The notes: generated by a model not told the origin, from the letters alone. Counted from the first letter of the stretch, positions 12,120 to 24,499 are shown. The stretch: 64,000 nt of DNA from Perilla frutescens (GCA_026008535.1 BRKX01000007.1:59633001-59697000); one strand, 5' to 3'. Numbers and translations: made by a program.

Positions 12120-12965
12120 AGAGAAAAAGTAACTCTGAAGTTCAAAAAGGGATCTCAAACCTTAGATGAGATACTAAATCATCAAAGAACTGGAACTAGC
12201 AGCTCAGGGCTAGGATATAGCAAGTTCACTGCTCTAGAAAAGGGAAAAGCAGTTGCCCAACCTAGTGATAAGGGAATCCTAAAAGGGTTCACTAGATCTC
12301 ATGATCAGCTAGCTGAGTCAACCAAATGAAAAGGAATATTGAAAAATCCTCAAACTGAGCCTAGACAATTTGGTCAGTTTTACCAAATAAAAACACCAGG
12401 CCAACTGAAGCCCAATTTCCGGCCAAGACCATCAGTTCACTCAAGACAATCCACTAGTTCAAAGCCTCCAGTTCAACAAAGACCATTATCTCAACAAAGA
12501 ATGCCCCCAAGATAAACTGATAGATCAGCCCTCTTTAGAAAGAAAAATCAGTTTGGATCTCAAGTCTATCCTACCAAGAAGTTCAATCAGAACACCTATA
12601 GGAGCGATCAAAGAAACTCGTTTGAACCCTACCATCATTATAATGAGTACCTAGATTCCAGAAATGAGCCAAAAAGGTTCAATCCAATAAACTGAAAACA
12701 TACAAAGCACTGGTCTGATCACAGAACTCAAAGGTCTCAAGACCAAAGCATTCTAGTTGAATTGTTTTATCCTACTAACTCTCAACGCAGATATCACTCA
12801 ACTGATTCAAATTAGAATAGAAGAGTTGAAAGAAAATCTAAACTGATCAGGCGATCCAAGTCAGTTGGATCTCTGAATGACAAGAAGCCAAAAGTTTGGC
12901 AAGTTTGGATTCCAAAAAGCTTGATGAATCAACAAGGACCCGATATAAAACGGGTCCCTAAATGC
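12120..12965 (+). pseudogene. Copia Y gag, C-terminal part
   Basis: It matches the copia X gag C-terminus: VTLKFKKGSQTLDEIL, GKAVAQPSDKGILKGFTR, a long Gln/Arg/Ser-rich basic stretch, and KVWQVWIPKSL before the final RVPKC-type end. Several TAA and TGA stops interrupt it. A filler of about six bases (12114-12119) joins it to gypsy W LTR. Compared with copia X, 372 bp are missing between this start and the gag piece at 15670. Confidence 0.88.
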
Positions 12966-14575
12966 TAATCCTTGTTTTTGCAGGACAAGAGCATCCTATC
13001 TATGAAAAAAACCAAAGACATTTGGTATCAAGATAGCGGGTGCTCCAAGCACATGACCGGAGACAGAGAAGATCTCGACGGTTATGAAAAATTCAAAGGT
13101 CCACTTGTCACATTTGGTGATAACTCCAAAAGCCGAACCATTGGAGAAAGGTTCGTAGTCAAGGGAAAAGTAGTAGTAAATGGAGTCTCCCACGTGGATG
13201 GACTGAAGCACAAACTACTCAGCATCAGCCAGCTGTACGACAATGGATACTCAATTGACTTCACTAAAGACTCCTGCAGCCTAAGAGACAAGTCGACTGG
13301 AGTAATTCTCCTTACTGGCATAAGAAGAGGCAACATGTACATTGTTGACTGGTCAACCGGCTACTCAGAAGCTTGCTTTCTTTCAAAAGGATCAACTGAA
13401 GTAAGTTGGCTATGGCTTCGACGACTGAACTACCTCAACTTCGAAATAATTAACTACCTAGCCAAGAAAGAGTTAGTTGAGGGGCTTCTCAAGAAAATAT
13501 AGAAGAAAACAGACGTATGTGGGCCATGCCAAAAAGGGAAGCAGGTGAAAGCATCATTTAAGAATAGGAGTTACCCACCAAGAATAACTGATTGCCTCCA
13601 ACTGCTACATATGGATTTGTTTGGTCCAGTTAGACCACAAACCCCAAAAGGCAAAAGATTCACTCTGGTAGTAGTTAATAATTTCTCAAGATATACATGG
13701 GTGGAATTCTTGAGAAGCAAAGATGAAACTTATGACAAGCTAACGGCGCTGATCAGAAAGCTACAAACTGAAAAGGAAAGATCAGTTTAAAGGATTCGCT
13801 CCGACAATGGAACTGAGTTTGTAAATCAGCAAATGATCAGCTTCCTCAACCAGCTTGAAATCACTCATGAACACTCAGCTGCAAGAACTCCCCAACAAAA
13901 CGGTATAGCCGAACGGCGTAACCGGACACTCAAAGAAGCAGCTCGAGCAATGATAACTAATGCCAACATAGCTGAAGTGTACTGGGCCGAAGCAGTCAAC
14001 ACAACTTGCTATACTCAAAATCGAAGTGCTATTGTAGCAGCCCGTGACAAAACACCCTATGACCTGTATAAGGGTCATAAGCCTTCTATCTCATATTTAA
14101 AAATATTTGGCTGTAAATGTTATATTGACAACAATGGAAAGACTCAATTAAAAGCTTTTAGTGCTAAAGCTGATAAGGGAATATTTCTTGGGTATAACTC
14201 TCCTCATGCACAAGCTTACAGAGTGTTCAATAAATGAACTCTTGTTGTGGAAATAACATGTCATGTGGTATTTGATGAATTTGTTAATGAGTACAGGAAC
14301 AAAGAAAGAATAAACACATCAATTCAAGAACTACCTAGTGAAACTGAGAACTCGCAGGACTATGTGGATCACATTGTTCCAGAGCGGCTTGAAGTTTCAC
14401 TAGAAGAAGGCAATGAAACTGGTACTAAACCAGTTGAGAACACTATGGTCAATGAAGACACAAATCATGATGAGACCATAAACCCCACAACTGAAACAGG
14501 GGGAAGAACAGACAAAAATGCCGAACCAACTGATGAAAGGGCGACTGATGATGTCACCACAGAAGAACCAGCTGA
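12966..14575 (+). pseudogene. Copia Y protease and integrase
   Basis: The protease has WYQDSGCSKHMTGD (D-S-G). Then come the GAG-pre-integrase block with the C-x2-C of DVCGPCQKGKQ (near 13520) and the integrase core HMDLFGPV, RSDNGTEF and PQQNGIAERRNRTLKEAAR. The block after KIFGCKCYI closes the core, and a polar, acidic Thr/Glu-rich linker leads toward reverse transcriptase. Stops at about 13499, 13787 and 14235 break the frame. The DSGCS-x-HMTGD form and LTR structure point to the SIRE lineage. Gypsy W interrupts it at 14580, and pol resumes after 41958. Confidence 0.9.
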
Positions 14576-14580
14576 AGCTA
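14576..14580 (+). repeat. Gypsy W target-site duplication, left copy (AGCTA)
   Basis: It directly precedes the LTR start TGATGAGG. The partner is 41954-41958. Confidence 0.88.
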
Positions 14581-15669
14581 TGATGAGGACATCCATAGCA
14601 ATGAGGAAATAAATGAAGAGCTGCAATTTAAAAGACCCGTCACAAGACTACGAGCTAAGAAGTTGCAAGATTATTTGCAAGCTAGAATTCGCAAGAAGCT
14701 CGAAGAAGAAGACGGCGTGCAAGGAAGCTTGAAGATGATGACCTTGTTGACATTGGAAGATGGAGATCATGACATGGAGAACATTACATAATGATTTGCA
14801 CGAGTGCATGTGTGCGTGAGATGAAGAAGTTTCGGCCAAGTGAAGAAAGCCACAAGTTTCGGCCCTTAGTTAATTAATTAAGGGGTTATTTTATTTTAGA
14901 CTATAGTATTTATTTTATTTAATCAGCCTATAGTCCAATTCAGTTTATTTAATTAATTTGGATGATATTTTCGGTCATATTAGTCATAGGTTTGACTAGG
15001 ATTTTAGATAAGGCAAGATCGACAAGTTCTACCTTAAATAGAATTCTAGTTTAGGAAATTATCTAGTCTAGTTCTAGTTTGATTTGGGCATGAAATTTTC
15101 GGCCCCTTTGTCTTTAATTTTCGGTCCACCTATTGTTATAAATAGGGGATCCATGTGACATTCATACTTTAGACTTTATTTGATTAATTAGCTTTTGCTT
15201 CAATATTGTCTCATCCCCATTTAATCTTTGTGAGTTTAGATATTAAATTCATACTCTTAGAACTAGTAATTCTAGGTTTTACAAAGGGAATTCGTCGTCC
15301 ACATTCGAGGGATCACCGGAGACTCACTATCGAAGAACAACTTAAAGAATTTGGCCTTGTATACGTTCGAGATCCAAGGCAACTTTCGGGTTGTAATTCA
15401 CATCAACAATACATCATCCACCGCCGCCAACCGACGTCAACCACCATCATCACCGTCCGTTCCAAGATCAGCCTCCGTCGTGATCAAGTTCATCATCATC
15501 TCGTTCCATCCATAAGTCCAATACAACTCTATCATATCCTATCTACCCTAGACCTTCTAAACCTATTCATCACCATCGAAATTCCTTCATATTTACCATC
15601 ATCATAGCCGTCCAAAACAGCCCCATAATTCTTTGGATTTGTGTTATTTTGTGTGTCATAGTTTAGGTA
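14581..15669 (+). mobile_element. Gypsy W 5' LTR, first 1089 bp
   Basis: It starts TGATGAGGACATCC, encodes the Pol C-terminal tail in its first 190 bp, and has a TATA box (TATAAATAGG) near 15138. It stops at 15669 in mid-LTR, where antisense copia Y gag begins. The missing end is inverted at 11926-11805. Bases 15483-15669 are also present inverted at 12113-11927, a 187-bp overlap created at the inner inversion. Confidence 0.9.
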
Positions 15670-16820
15670 GGATAGTCTGAATCATCTAGCACGACATTCT
15701 CAAGGTTTGTAACCATTGCTTTTCTTTTGAAGAAGCTTCTTCTCACCTTGGCTTTCTTGTCTTCAGGGAGTTCTGGACATTCAAATCTATAATGTCCTTG
15801 TTTGTGGCAGTGAAAGCATTCTCCAAGATTTCGGTTGCCACCCCTGAATGGTTCAGCTGACCATTCAGCTGGTTGATGAGTTCTCTCAACTTTTGGGATT
15901 TCATCAGTATGAAGTGGAACTAATTGCTTATCCCGAACTCTCTTCAACTTTTCTAGCAACGTGGTAACTGATTGGATTTGATTATTGATCTCATTAGTTA
16001 GATTCTCCTTCTTTTCAGTTGCTTCTCATTTTCGTTTAGTTGAAGATCCACCTTGATTTTCTTTGGCTAGCGAGCTCCTAGGTCGGAAGTTGTTCCTTGC
16101 TCGAGTGTCTCTAAACCGGTTCCTTTCACCTTAGAAGGCTGCATCTTGAGCTAACGATGTTGATGCTTCCTTCTTTCAGTTTAGACTGTACTCATGGGCT
16201 TTGAGAGAACCAAATAGTTCTCTTGGAGTAATGCTATTTAGATTTCTTGATTCCTTTGTAGCTATCACTTTCATATCCCGTTCTTCAGTAAGATTATCCA
16301 ATATCTTGGAATTCATCTCATAATTGGGATAAATCCTCCCGAGGTTGTTCATCTCACTAATGATGCCCAGAAATCTGGTTTCAAGGCTTGAGATGGACTC
16401 CTCTGGCTGCATTTTGAAGGATTCATATCTGTCGACTGCCAGTTGGAGCTCGTTTCCTTTTATGGCTTCGGACTCTTTGTATAGATCTACTAGTAGGTCC
16501 CATATCTCCTTGGCAGTTGTGCAGTTCTTTGTGTCCTTCATTCTGTCTTCATCTAGAGTTTGCAATAATGCGGCTTGAGCAACGAACTCTAGATTTTTCA
16601 GCTTCTTCTCTTCGATGGTGAGAAGATTAGTTGGCTTTAAAATCCTTGCCGGTTGATTGATATTAACTATGTGAGCATCATTGTCCATCATGATGATGAT
16701 TAGACCATCTTCGATGACTTCCCACATATTCTCATGAATTGAGCAGAGATGAGCCTTCATTCTCCTGCTCCAGTTATCATAATTCACAACTGAAAACAAA
16801 GGTAGCTTATGGTTTCCCAT
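15670..16820 (-). pseudogene. Copia Y gag, N-terminal part
   Basis: From the ATG at 16820 it reads leftward through YDNWSRRMKAHL, LDEDRMKDTKNC, a capsid-like helical region, then the zinc knuckle CFHCHKQGHYRFEC (about 15800) and basic KVRRSFFKRK. It ends at the DDSDYP block at 15670. The frame breaks near 16175 and about 15960. It is the N-terminal partner of 12120-12965 and now lies in opposite orientation. Confidence 0.9.
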
Positions 16821-16895
16821 AGCTAAAATGTTAGCACAGATAAGTAGATCTGATTCAGTTGATCTGCAGAAACGGCTGATCTTTAGAATCAAGCA

Positions 16896-16906
16896 CTCTG
16901 ATACCA
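16896..16906 (-). other. Copia Y primer-binding site
   Basis: The minus strand reads TGGTATCAGAG, the initiator-Met tRNA complement, two bases from the LTR end. Confidence 0.85.
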
Positions 16907-16908
16907 CT

Positions 16909-18499
16909 TGTTGATCCTGGGCGAGTTAATATCAGTTTAGAGGGGGAGTGAATAAACTGATTAAAACTTTTGCTTTAAATGTGGAATAACACGGCCCTTT
17001 GACTCGCTTAGTGAAACTTATCTATGCACAAACTTATTGAACAGTTAAGACAATTTGAGTGCAGCTTGTGTGATATTGTGTGCAGTTCAAAGATATGCAA
17101 TAACCAAAATAGTACAGCACACAAGCGATTTATAGAGGTTCGAAGTCTCAAACTTCTACGTCTTCTCTTCCTTCTATAGAAGGGCAACTTCACTATATAA
17201 CTTGAGTTTCTTCACAAATTATACAATGAAGGACAGTTGGCTGAACTTGGTAACTGCTCGCTACCTCAGTGGGTCGACGCCTCACACTTGAAGTCCCTAA
17301 CTGCTCGCTAGGAAGGTAGGTGCTATTGTCGTCTTTACAAGGTTTTAGATCTCTTTCGATCTTCAAGAGATTAGTCTTGAACAGGGGTTATCAACTGATG
17401 TGCTCCTTCAATTGAGCTGAGTAGTTGGTTGTTGTGTAGCTGAAACTGAGAAGACTGCCCTGGCTGGATTGTCAACAGCTGGCTGATTATCTTGACTCAG
17501 TGAATTTCTTCTTCTCAGTTAGACTCTCACAGTTTCTATCAAATACTAAACTTGAGTTTCAGAGGAAGAAAAAAAAGCTCTTGTTTGTATATGCAAAAGT
17601 TGTGTAGGCTAAGGATTCTTTTTGGCTCTGCTAAAAGTTGTTTTAAACTCTTATTCACTCGTCTTTTATAGATGAGTGATTTTATGACCGTTGAGTTCCA
17701 TTGTCTATTGATCGGTGGCTTTGTTGGCTTATCAATGGAAGATAGTCTTTAATGATCGCTTGGAGCTTTTGGTTGATGTAGTCATTACTTTGCCAATTGA
17801 TCTTCATTGGATATTTAATTCTAGGATCTTTGTTGAAGCATTTATTCCAAGATTTGGCGGTTTGAGCAATAAACTCCAGGGTTCTCTGGCTTCAGTTTTC
17901 TTGGCAGTGTTGAGTTCCAGTTGGCAGTTCTGGACTTGTCAGCTGAGTTTGACTATTGCTCCAGTTGGCAATTTTGAGCTCATCAGCTGAGTTTGACTAT
18001 TGCTCCAGTTGGCAGTTTTGAGCTCGTCAGTTGAGTTTGGCTATTGCTCCAGTTTGATTGATTTCTCTTGAGCTTTCTTGTCAGCTTGACTAATCGCAAG
18101 CTGCCTGACTACAGTTCTGGCCTTCAGCTGATCTGTCTTGTTTACTTCAGTTTGGTCATGAGTTGGATACTTCCAGTCTTCAGTCTAAACTGATCTCTTA
18201 TCAGTTCCTTTAGTTGACTCTTTTCTCCCTCAGCTCAGCTGACTTAGTTGTCAGTTTGTTTCGACTGATTCGACTTCTTGACTTCTCAGTTGAGTTGACT
18301 TCTGATTGAATGACATATCCTTCAGCTTGCAGACCATACTCTTGATTGGTTGACTTTGAGTTTGCTTGAGTTCTTTTCTAATGATGCCCTGGATTGATTT
18401 GCTCCTATCTACAACTTAAATTTTAGTCAGTTTTTCATAAATAATTTTGACATCTCATCAAAACCTAATCTAGGGGTTCCTTGATACTTTTTCCTAACA
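16909..18499 (-). mobile_element. Copia Y 5' LTR
   Basis: The 1591-bp LTR is bounded by TGTTGATCC on the left and CCTAACA on the right (plus strand). Its partner is the 1604-bp LTR at 60185-61788, in the opposite orientation. It contains two to three units of the CAGTTGGCAGTT...GACTATTGCTCC repeat at about 17920-18060. The outer boundary at 18499 is clean and followed by AGAGA, then gypsy Z gag. Confidence 0.93.
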
Positions 18500-18504
18500 A
18501 GAGA
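18500..18504 (+). repeat. Copia Y target-site duplication (AGAGA)
   Basis: It lies between the copia Y 5' LTR end and gypsy Z gag. The partner is TCTCT at 61789-61793. Confidence 0.88.
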
Positions 18505-19348
18505 TATCTGCCTGTTGATACATGGGAAGAAATGAAAGGCTTCCTGCGAGGAAGATTCATTCTTGTGCATTATGAGAGAGAGCTCGAGAAGAAGCTTAAC
18601 CGGATCAAGCAAGGCACTCGTTCCATTGAAGAATACCACAAGGAGTTGGAGACCGCCTTGAACAGAGTCCGAAAGTGAGAGTCCTTAAATTCTATCATCA
18701 TCAGGTACATTGAAGGAATGAACCCCGACATTGCATGTGAAGTTGAGCTCAGAGACTTCACGATTGTAGATGACATGGTGCACTACGCATCCATTATGGA
18801 AAGGCAGCTTCGAGAAGGCTGATGTCGATCCCATCACATGGTAGCCCCTACTCGGCCATCCTGGAACAAAGGTACACCTCCCAAATCATCTTCTACTCCT
18901 TCTACGGATTCTAATCGACCCCGAGGCCAATTCGGACCACCCGAGCGGTGGTTTGACCATTCTACACCACCGCCAAGTCGTAGGACTGATCCTACACCTA
19001 CAAATCCAGCCCAACCAAATTTGACACAGCCAAATCCACCCAATACAGCACTGACTTCAGCCCCTAGTCGAGCCAGAGATGTTCAGTGCCATAAATGCCA
19101 AGGTTGGGGCCATTTTCAGAACTAGTGCCCGAACCGACGAGTTCTATTCATCACGGAGCAGAATGAACTCGAATCAGCTAGTGAGGATGATGAAACTCCC
19201 AAGGCCGACACCACCACTAAAGGAGACACCCAGAAGGAGTTTGAAGAAGAGAATCCTGAGATTTCTCATGTCAGTTTAGTTTCCATCCGCAGTCTGAACA
19301 TAAATCGAGAAGAAGAGCAACAATCATAGTGGGAAAACATCTTCTACA
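18505..19348 (+). pseudogene. Gypsy Z gag, C-terminal part
   Basis: The reading starts inside the capsid (VDTWEEMKGFLRGRF), then YERELEKKLNRIKQGTRSIEEY. A TGA follows near 18676, then MNPDIACEVEL and a Pro/Ser/Arg-rich linker. The intact zinc knuckle C-H-K-C-x4-H-x4-C at about 19085-19130 is interrupted by a TAG before the last Cys. An acidic linker leads to the protease. The N-terminal part of the same gag is at 62466-61794 on the minus strand; copia Y inserted between them. Confidence 0.9.
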
Positions 19349-20036
19349 CAAGAGTTGCTATTCAAGACAAGACATGCGTGATGATCATAGATAGTGGTAG
19401 TGTAATTAATGCCGTGAGCCAGTATGCAGTCGACAAGCTTGGATTTACCACAGTGAAGCATCCAAAGCCATACCGTTTGCAATGACTTACCGATCGAGGC
19501 ACAGTTCGCATAACTGGTCAGGTACATGTTTCTTTTTCCATTGGTCGTTATTCTGACACTGTATTGTGCGATGTTATTCCTATGGATGCAGTGCATATAC
19601 TCTTAGGAAGACCATGGCAATTTGATAGACAAGCTGTACACGACGGACTTACGAACACATAAACAGTCAAGAGAGACGGCCGAACTACCATCCTTAAGCC
19701 ATTATCACCTAAAGCCGTTCAAGAAGAGCAAGAAATAATGAGAGCAAGGTTCAAAGAAGAGTGAGAGAAGACCGCAGACATAGCCGTCCGAGCAACCGCC
19801 GCCAACGGCTCTTCTCCAGATGAATGTACTTCACCACTAGCCCTACCCACTTCCATAACCAATACAGCCTCTTCACCACCTCTTTCCAGCCCCCTTGATC
19901 ATGGAGAAGATGTGAATGCCGCTCCCTTACCTCAAGAGAAGAGTCGATCGTTGTTTTGCACAATTAAAGGAGTTGAAAAAGCTATTAAAGTAGGTTTGCC
20001 TTTAGTTATTTTAACTTGTAAGGACAGTACTACTAA
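19349..20036 (+). pseudogene. Gypsy Z protease region
   Basis: MIIDSGSVINAVSQYAV carries the D-S-G active site (about 19380), with ILLGRPWQFDRQAV further on. Stops include TGA at the Trp of LQWL (about 19483), TAA near 19660 and TGA near 19761. A Ser/Pro-rich linker and the conserved SLFCTIKGVEKAIK block follow. Confidence 0.85.
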
Positions 20037-21400
20037 CGATGTTTCTTTGTCTAGTGTTGTGCAGCCCCTTACGAAGAAGTTTGAGGACGTCTTTTCGAAA
20101 GAGATTCCAAGTGGATTACCTCCAGTTCGTGGGATCGAGCACCAGATTGATTTCGTGCTCGGAGTCGATCTGCCGAACCGACCAGCTTATCGCACTTCAC
20201 CTGAAGAAAGTAAGGAGATCGATGCCAAATTAAAGAATTGTCAGAGAAGAAGCAAATTCGAGAGTCGATGAACCGATGTGCAGTTCCAGTGATTCTAGTG
20301 CCCAAGAAGATCAATGAATGGAGAATATGCATGGATTGCAGAGCCATCAACAAGATCACAGTTAAGCATCGTTTTGCCATTCCTAGACTTGGTGATATGC
20401 TAGATAAATTAAGTGGATCGAAAATCTTTTCTAAAATTGATTTAAGATCTGGTTATTTTCAAGTTCGCATGCATGAAGGAGATGAATAGAAAACTGCTTT
20501 TAAGACTAAACATGGATTATATGAATGGTTGGTAATGCCTTTTCATCTTACAAATGCACCGAGCACATTTATGAGATTGATGAACCATGTTTTACGTGAT
20601 GTTATTGGGAAGTATATAGTTGTTTATTTTGATGATATCCTGATATACAGTCACAATGCACAGGCGCACCTAGATCACCTTAGGCGCGTATTTATGCTGT
20701 TAAGAGATGCTCGTTTGTATGGAAACATGTCTAAGTGTTCTTTTTGTTTGGATAAAGTAGTATTCTTAGGCTTTGTTGTGAGTGTTAGAGGTATTGAGGT
20801 TGATCATTCCAAAATCAAGGAGATTGAGGAATGGCCAACGCCCAAAACCGCGTCTGAAGTTCGATCCTTTCACGGCCTTGCCAGATTTTATCGTCACTTT
20901 ATGCGTGATTTCTCTAGCATTACCGCGCCTCTTACTGAGCTAAGTAAGAAGGATTGCAAGTTTGAATGGGGTAAACAACAAGAACATGCATTTAATACTT
21001 TGAAGTTTTTATTTTTTTTGCTCCTGTTTTATGTTTACCGGATTTTTCTAAAACCTTTGAGATCGAGTGTGATGCCTCTGGGATAGGTATTGGTGCTGTT
21101 TTGATGCAGGAAAAATGGCCTATAGCTTACTTCAACGAGAAGCTAAACGGCGCCGCCCTTAGGTACTCCACGTATGACAAAGAGCTATACGCTTTGAAGC
21201 GTGCATTGGACACATGGCAACACTATCTTTAGCCCAAGGAGTTCGTTATTCACATGGATCATGAGAGCTTGAAGCATTTGAAAGGTCAAAGCAACTTGAA
21301 CAAGCGACATGCGAGATGGGTCGAGCTCATCGAGTCATTCTCATACGTCATCAAGTACAAGAAAGGATAAGACAGCGTCGTCGCCGACGCCCTCTCTCGA
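20037..21400 (+). pseudogene. Gypsy Z reverse transcriptase and RNase H
   Basis: Reverse transcriptase shows [39 protein letters not shown] and catalytic YFDD (about 20625). RNase H shows [13 protein letters not shown] and DHESLKHL. Disabling changes are a Trp codon changed to TAG near 20487, a frameshift in a T-rich run near 21005, another Trp-to-TAG near 21230 and a TAA near 21367. It would copy element RNA to DNA in cytoplasmic particles; this copy cannot. Confidence 0.9.
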
Positions 21401-21406
21401 AGGTAC

Positions 21407-22761
21407 ATGTTGCTTAACCTAATGTATGCTGAGATGCTTAGATTTGAGTCTATTAAGGCTTTGTATAAGTCGGACCCGTTTTTCTCGCCCCTTTGTGAGA
21501 AGTGTTCGAAATCTATGAAGTCTTTTGATGGATTTTATGTGCATGATGGGTTCTTGTTTCAAGAGTCTAAGCTGTGCATTCCTACTTGTTCTATGCGTGA
21601 GCTACTTGTTTTAGAATCACATGCGGGAGGATTAATGGGATATTTTGGTGTGCATAAAACATTATCCTTGTTGCATGAGCATTCTTTTGGCCGCATATGA
21701 AACGTGATGTTGAACGCATGTGTAGTAGATGTGTTACTTGTCATAAGTCTAAGTCTACTTCGCATCGTTTTGGATTCTATACACCTTTACCTGCACCTTC
21801 TAGCCCTTGGATTGATTTATCTATGGATTTCAGTTTGGGATTGCCTAGGTCTAGATCGGGTAAAGATTCTGTGTTTATTGTAGTTGATAGGTTTTCCAAG
21901 ATGGCGCATTTCATTGCATGTAGGAAAATCGATGATGCAGTTCATATAGCCAATTTGTTCTTTATACATGTTGTTAGATTGCATGGCATTCTTAGAACTA
22001 TTGTTAGTAATAGGGATTCCAAATTCTTAGGACATTTTTGGCGCATTTTATGGGGAAAATTAGGGACTAAGCTGTTGTTTTCTACTGCATGTCATCCACA
22101 AACCGATGGTCAAACTGAGGTTGTGAATCGTACTCTTGGTACTTTGCTTAGGTCTTTGATTAAAAACAATGTGAAGTCATGGGAAGAATGTTTACCTTAT
22201 GCTGAATTCACTTATAATCGTGTTATTCATTCTTCTACTAGCATGTCTCCATTTGAGGTTGTTTATGGATTTAATCCACTAACACCTAATGATTTGATTC
22301 CTTTACCCGTTGAGCATCTAACGAGTGTTAAAGGATTGAAGAGAGCTGATTCCATCAAGGATATGCATGAGAAGGTTCGAGCCCGGATTGAACACAAGGG
22401 CTCCACAGTTGCCACCACACGCAATACACGGCGCAAGAAAATTGTTTTCCAGCCCGGTGATCGTGTTTGGATTCATCTGAGTCCCGGCCGATTTCCCAAT
22501 CTGAGGAAGTCAAAATTATCACCTAGAGGCGATGGTCCTTTCACCGTTTTGAGCCGTGTCAATGACAATGCATATCGCATTGATCTACCTGGTGAGTATA
22601 AGTGTTCTTCAACGTTTAATGTTGCTGATTTATCTCCCATTGATGCTGATGAATTCGATCATGATGATGGTCCAAATTCGAGGACGAATTCTTTTCCGCA
22701 GGGGGGAAATGATGAAGCCATGAGCAACAATGAAGATCAAGACCCCGAGTTGCAATTTTGA
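21407..22761 (+). pseudogene. Gypsy Z integrase
   Basis: The zinc-binding H-H region (HAGGLMGYFGVH, C-x2-C in CSRCVTC) is split by a frameshift near 21697. Beyond it the frame is open for 354 codons through [34 protein letters not shown] and the C-terminal [18 protein letters not shown] / [13 protein letters not shown] block. In the core, SDRD of gypsy W reads SNRD, so a catalytic Asp is replaced by Asn. The frame crosses the polypurine tract and stops 52 bp inside the 3' LTR. Confidence 0.9.
22698..22709 (+). other. Gypsy Z polypurine tract
   Basis: GCAGGGGGGAAA lies immediately before the LTR start TGATGAAGCC, where plus-strand synthesis would start. Gypsy W has the same tract at 40731-40742. 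Confidence 0.88.
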
Positions 22762-23957
22762 GGACCAATTACTCGATCAAGAGCTAAGAAGCTTCAAGCA
22801 TACTTGAAAGTGTTGATTCGAAGAAAGCTCGAGATTGGAGATGAAGAAGTCGAAAGAAGCAATTCCAAGATAGCTAATTTATTAACTATTGATGATCAAG
22901 ATCACACCATGGACAACATAACTTGAAGAGTTAAAGATGGAAGCTTGAAGACAAGCATGCACGTCGCCCACAAGGATCGACGATTTGATCATTCATGGCT
23001 TGAACGACCCTTAATATATTTATTTAGGGGTTGATTTTATTTATACTATAGTGTTATTTTTATTTAATTTAGACTATAGTTGGATCAGATTTTATTTGAT
23101 TTATTTTGGTTAATTTTCAGTCATTGAGTCAACAAGTCATAGGTTTGACTAGAATTTTAATTAAGGCAAAATTCCTACCTTAAATAGAATTCTAGTTTAG
23201 GCAATTTCCTAGTCCAATCAGACTTCTTTTTGGAGCATTAAATTTCGGCCATATAGCTTAGATTTTCGGCCCTTTTAGTTCTTATAAATAGGCGCTTCAT
23301 GTCACATTGATACTTTAGACATTATTGAATTAAATTTGCTTTCCTTACAATTGTGTCTCAATCTTTTAAGTCTTTTGAATATTTTCACACGAAAATATTC
23401 ATTCTTAGAGTTAGCAACTTTAAGTCTTATTCAAGGGTATTTCTTGATCCACTTGAGGGATTAACCGGTATTCGCTATCTGAAGATCAACTTGGAGATTT
23501 CAACCTTAGATACGTTCGAGATTCAAGGAGACTATCAGGTTGTGATTCACCACAACATCATCAACCGGTCACCACCTTAACGATGCTATCCATTCAGCCA
23601 CGTCGTCCGTACTAAGCAATTCCACAAGTTCGAGTTCGAGTTACACCCCATTTCGTCCAATCCGTAAGTTCATTTTATCCCTAACATATCCTATCTACCT
23701 AAGCATTTCTTCACCCTTAAACACACGATTCATACACATAATCCCAGCCCATAAATCATTCCTCTTTAGCCCTTATTATCTTGATTTTGTGTTACATAGT
23801 TTGTGTCATTGTCTACATATTTTAGTTGTCTAGATTATCGTATGTTTCGTCGTTATCGAGTCGGATTGAAGCCCTACATTTAGTTGATGTATTTCATATC
23901 CTAAAGTCTTCTGCTACATCTTTTGTTCATCCTAGATTAATTGTCCGGGTCATATCA
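22710..23957 (+). mobile_element. Gypsy Z 3' LTR
   Basis: The 1248-bp LTR runs from TGATGAAGCC to GGGTCATATCA and has a TATA box (TATAAATAGG) near 23283. Its partner 5' LTR starts at 63410 on the minus strand and leaves the window. Homology to the U, W and V LTRs is clear around the TATA box, the CTTTAGAC strip and the ATTCGAGG/ACGTTCGAGATTC strip. Right of 23957 lies gypsy U leader, so gypsy Z inserted into gypsy U; the expected duplication here is ATTTG. Confidence 0.92.
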
Positions 23958-24499
23958 ATTTGTGAAGTCCTAAATAGTTTAGGAGATCCAAAAACAAATC
24001 CTAAAGGTAGAAGGAAAGAATTAGAAAAGAAAAGGAAATAAGGAAATAGGAAAGAAAGGGAAGGATTTGGATTTGTGTACCACTAGTGTGACACAATCTA
24101 AATACCTTAATTAGACTAGACTCTAGATGGAAAGAACTAAAAATAAATTACAACTCAAAAGGAAATTACCAAAGATAAAATAGAACTTAGAAGGAAAGTT
24201 CCAAAAATAAAATAAGACTCAAAAGGTAACTACCAACTATGGACTAGTATTAAAAGGAAAGTACCAAAAATAAAATAGAACTCAAAAGGTAAATCAAGAA
24301 TCAATTTGGATTTTCTTTTTTTTTGTGTCGGATTTCTTTTTTTTTGGACTTTCGGTCTTTCTCTTTTTTTTATTGACCGAGTTTTTTTTATCCGATTGTT
24401 TTTTTTCAATGAACACTAACTATTACAACTCGATAGACACGTCGACTGACACGTAAGTAATAAATTGACATGTAGGATTGAACCACGACCAGCAGAGCT
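23958..24499 (-). other. Gypsy U 5' leader, partial
   Basis: It is the same leader type as 10966-11780 and 62467-63385: GGAAATTACCAAA(G/A)ATAAAA and CTCAAAAGGTAA units (about 24110-24300), then T-rich runs (24310-24415). It is cut at 23958 by the end of gypsy Z. The gag side of this leader should lie beyond the right edge of the window. No coding sequence is supported. Confidence 0.82.
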
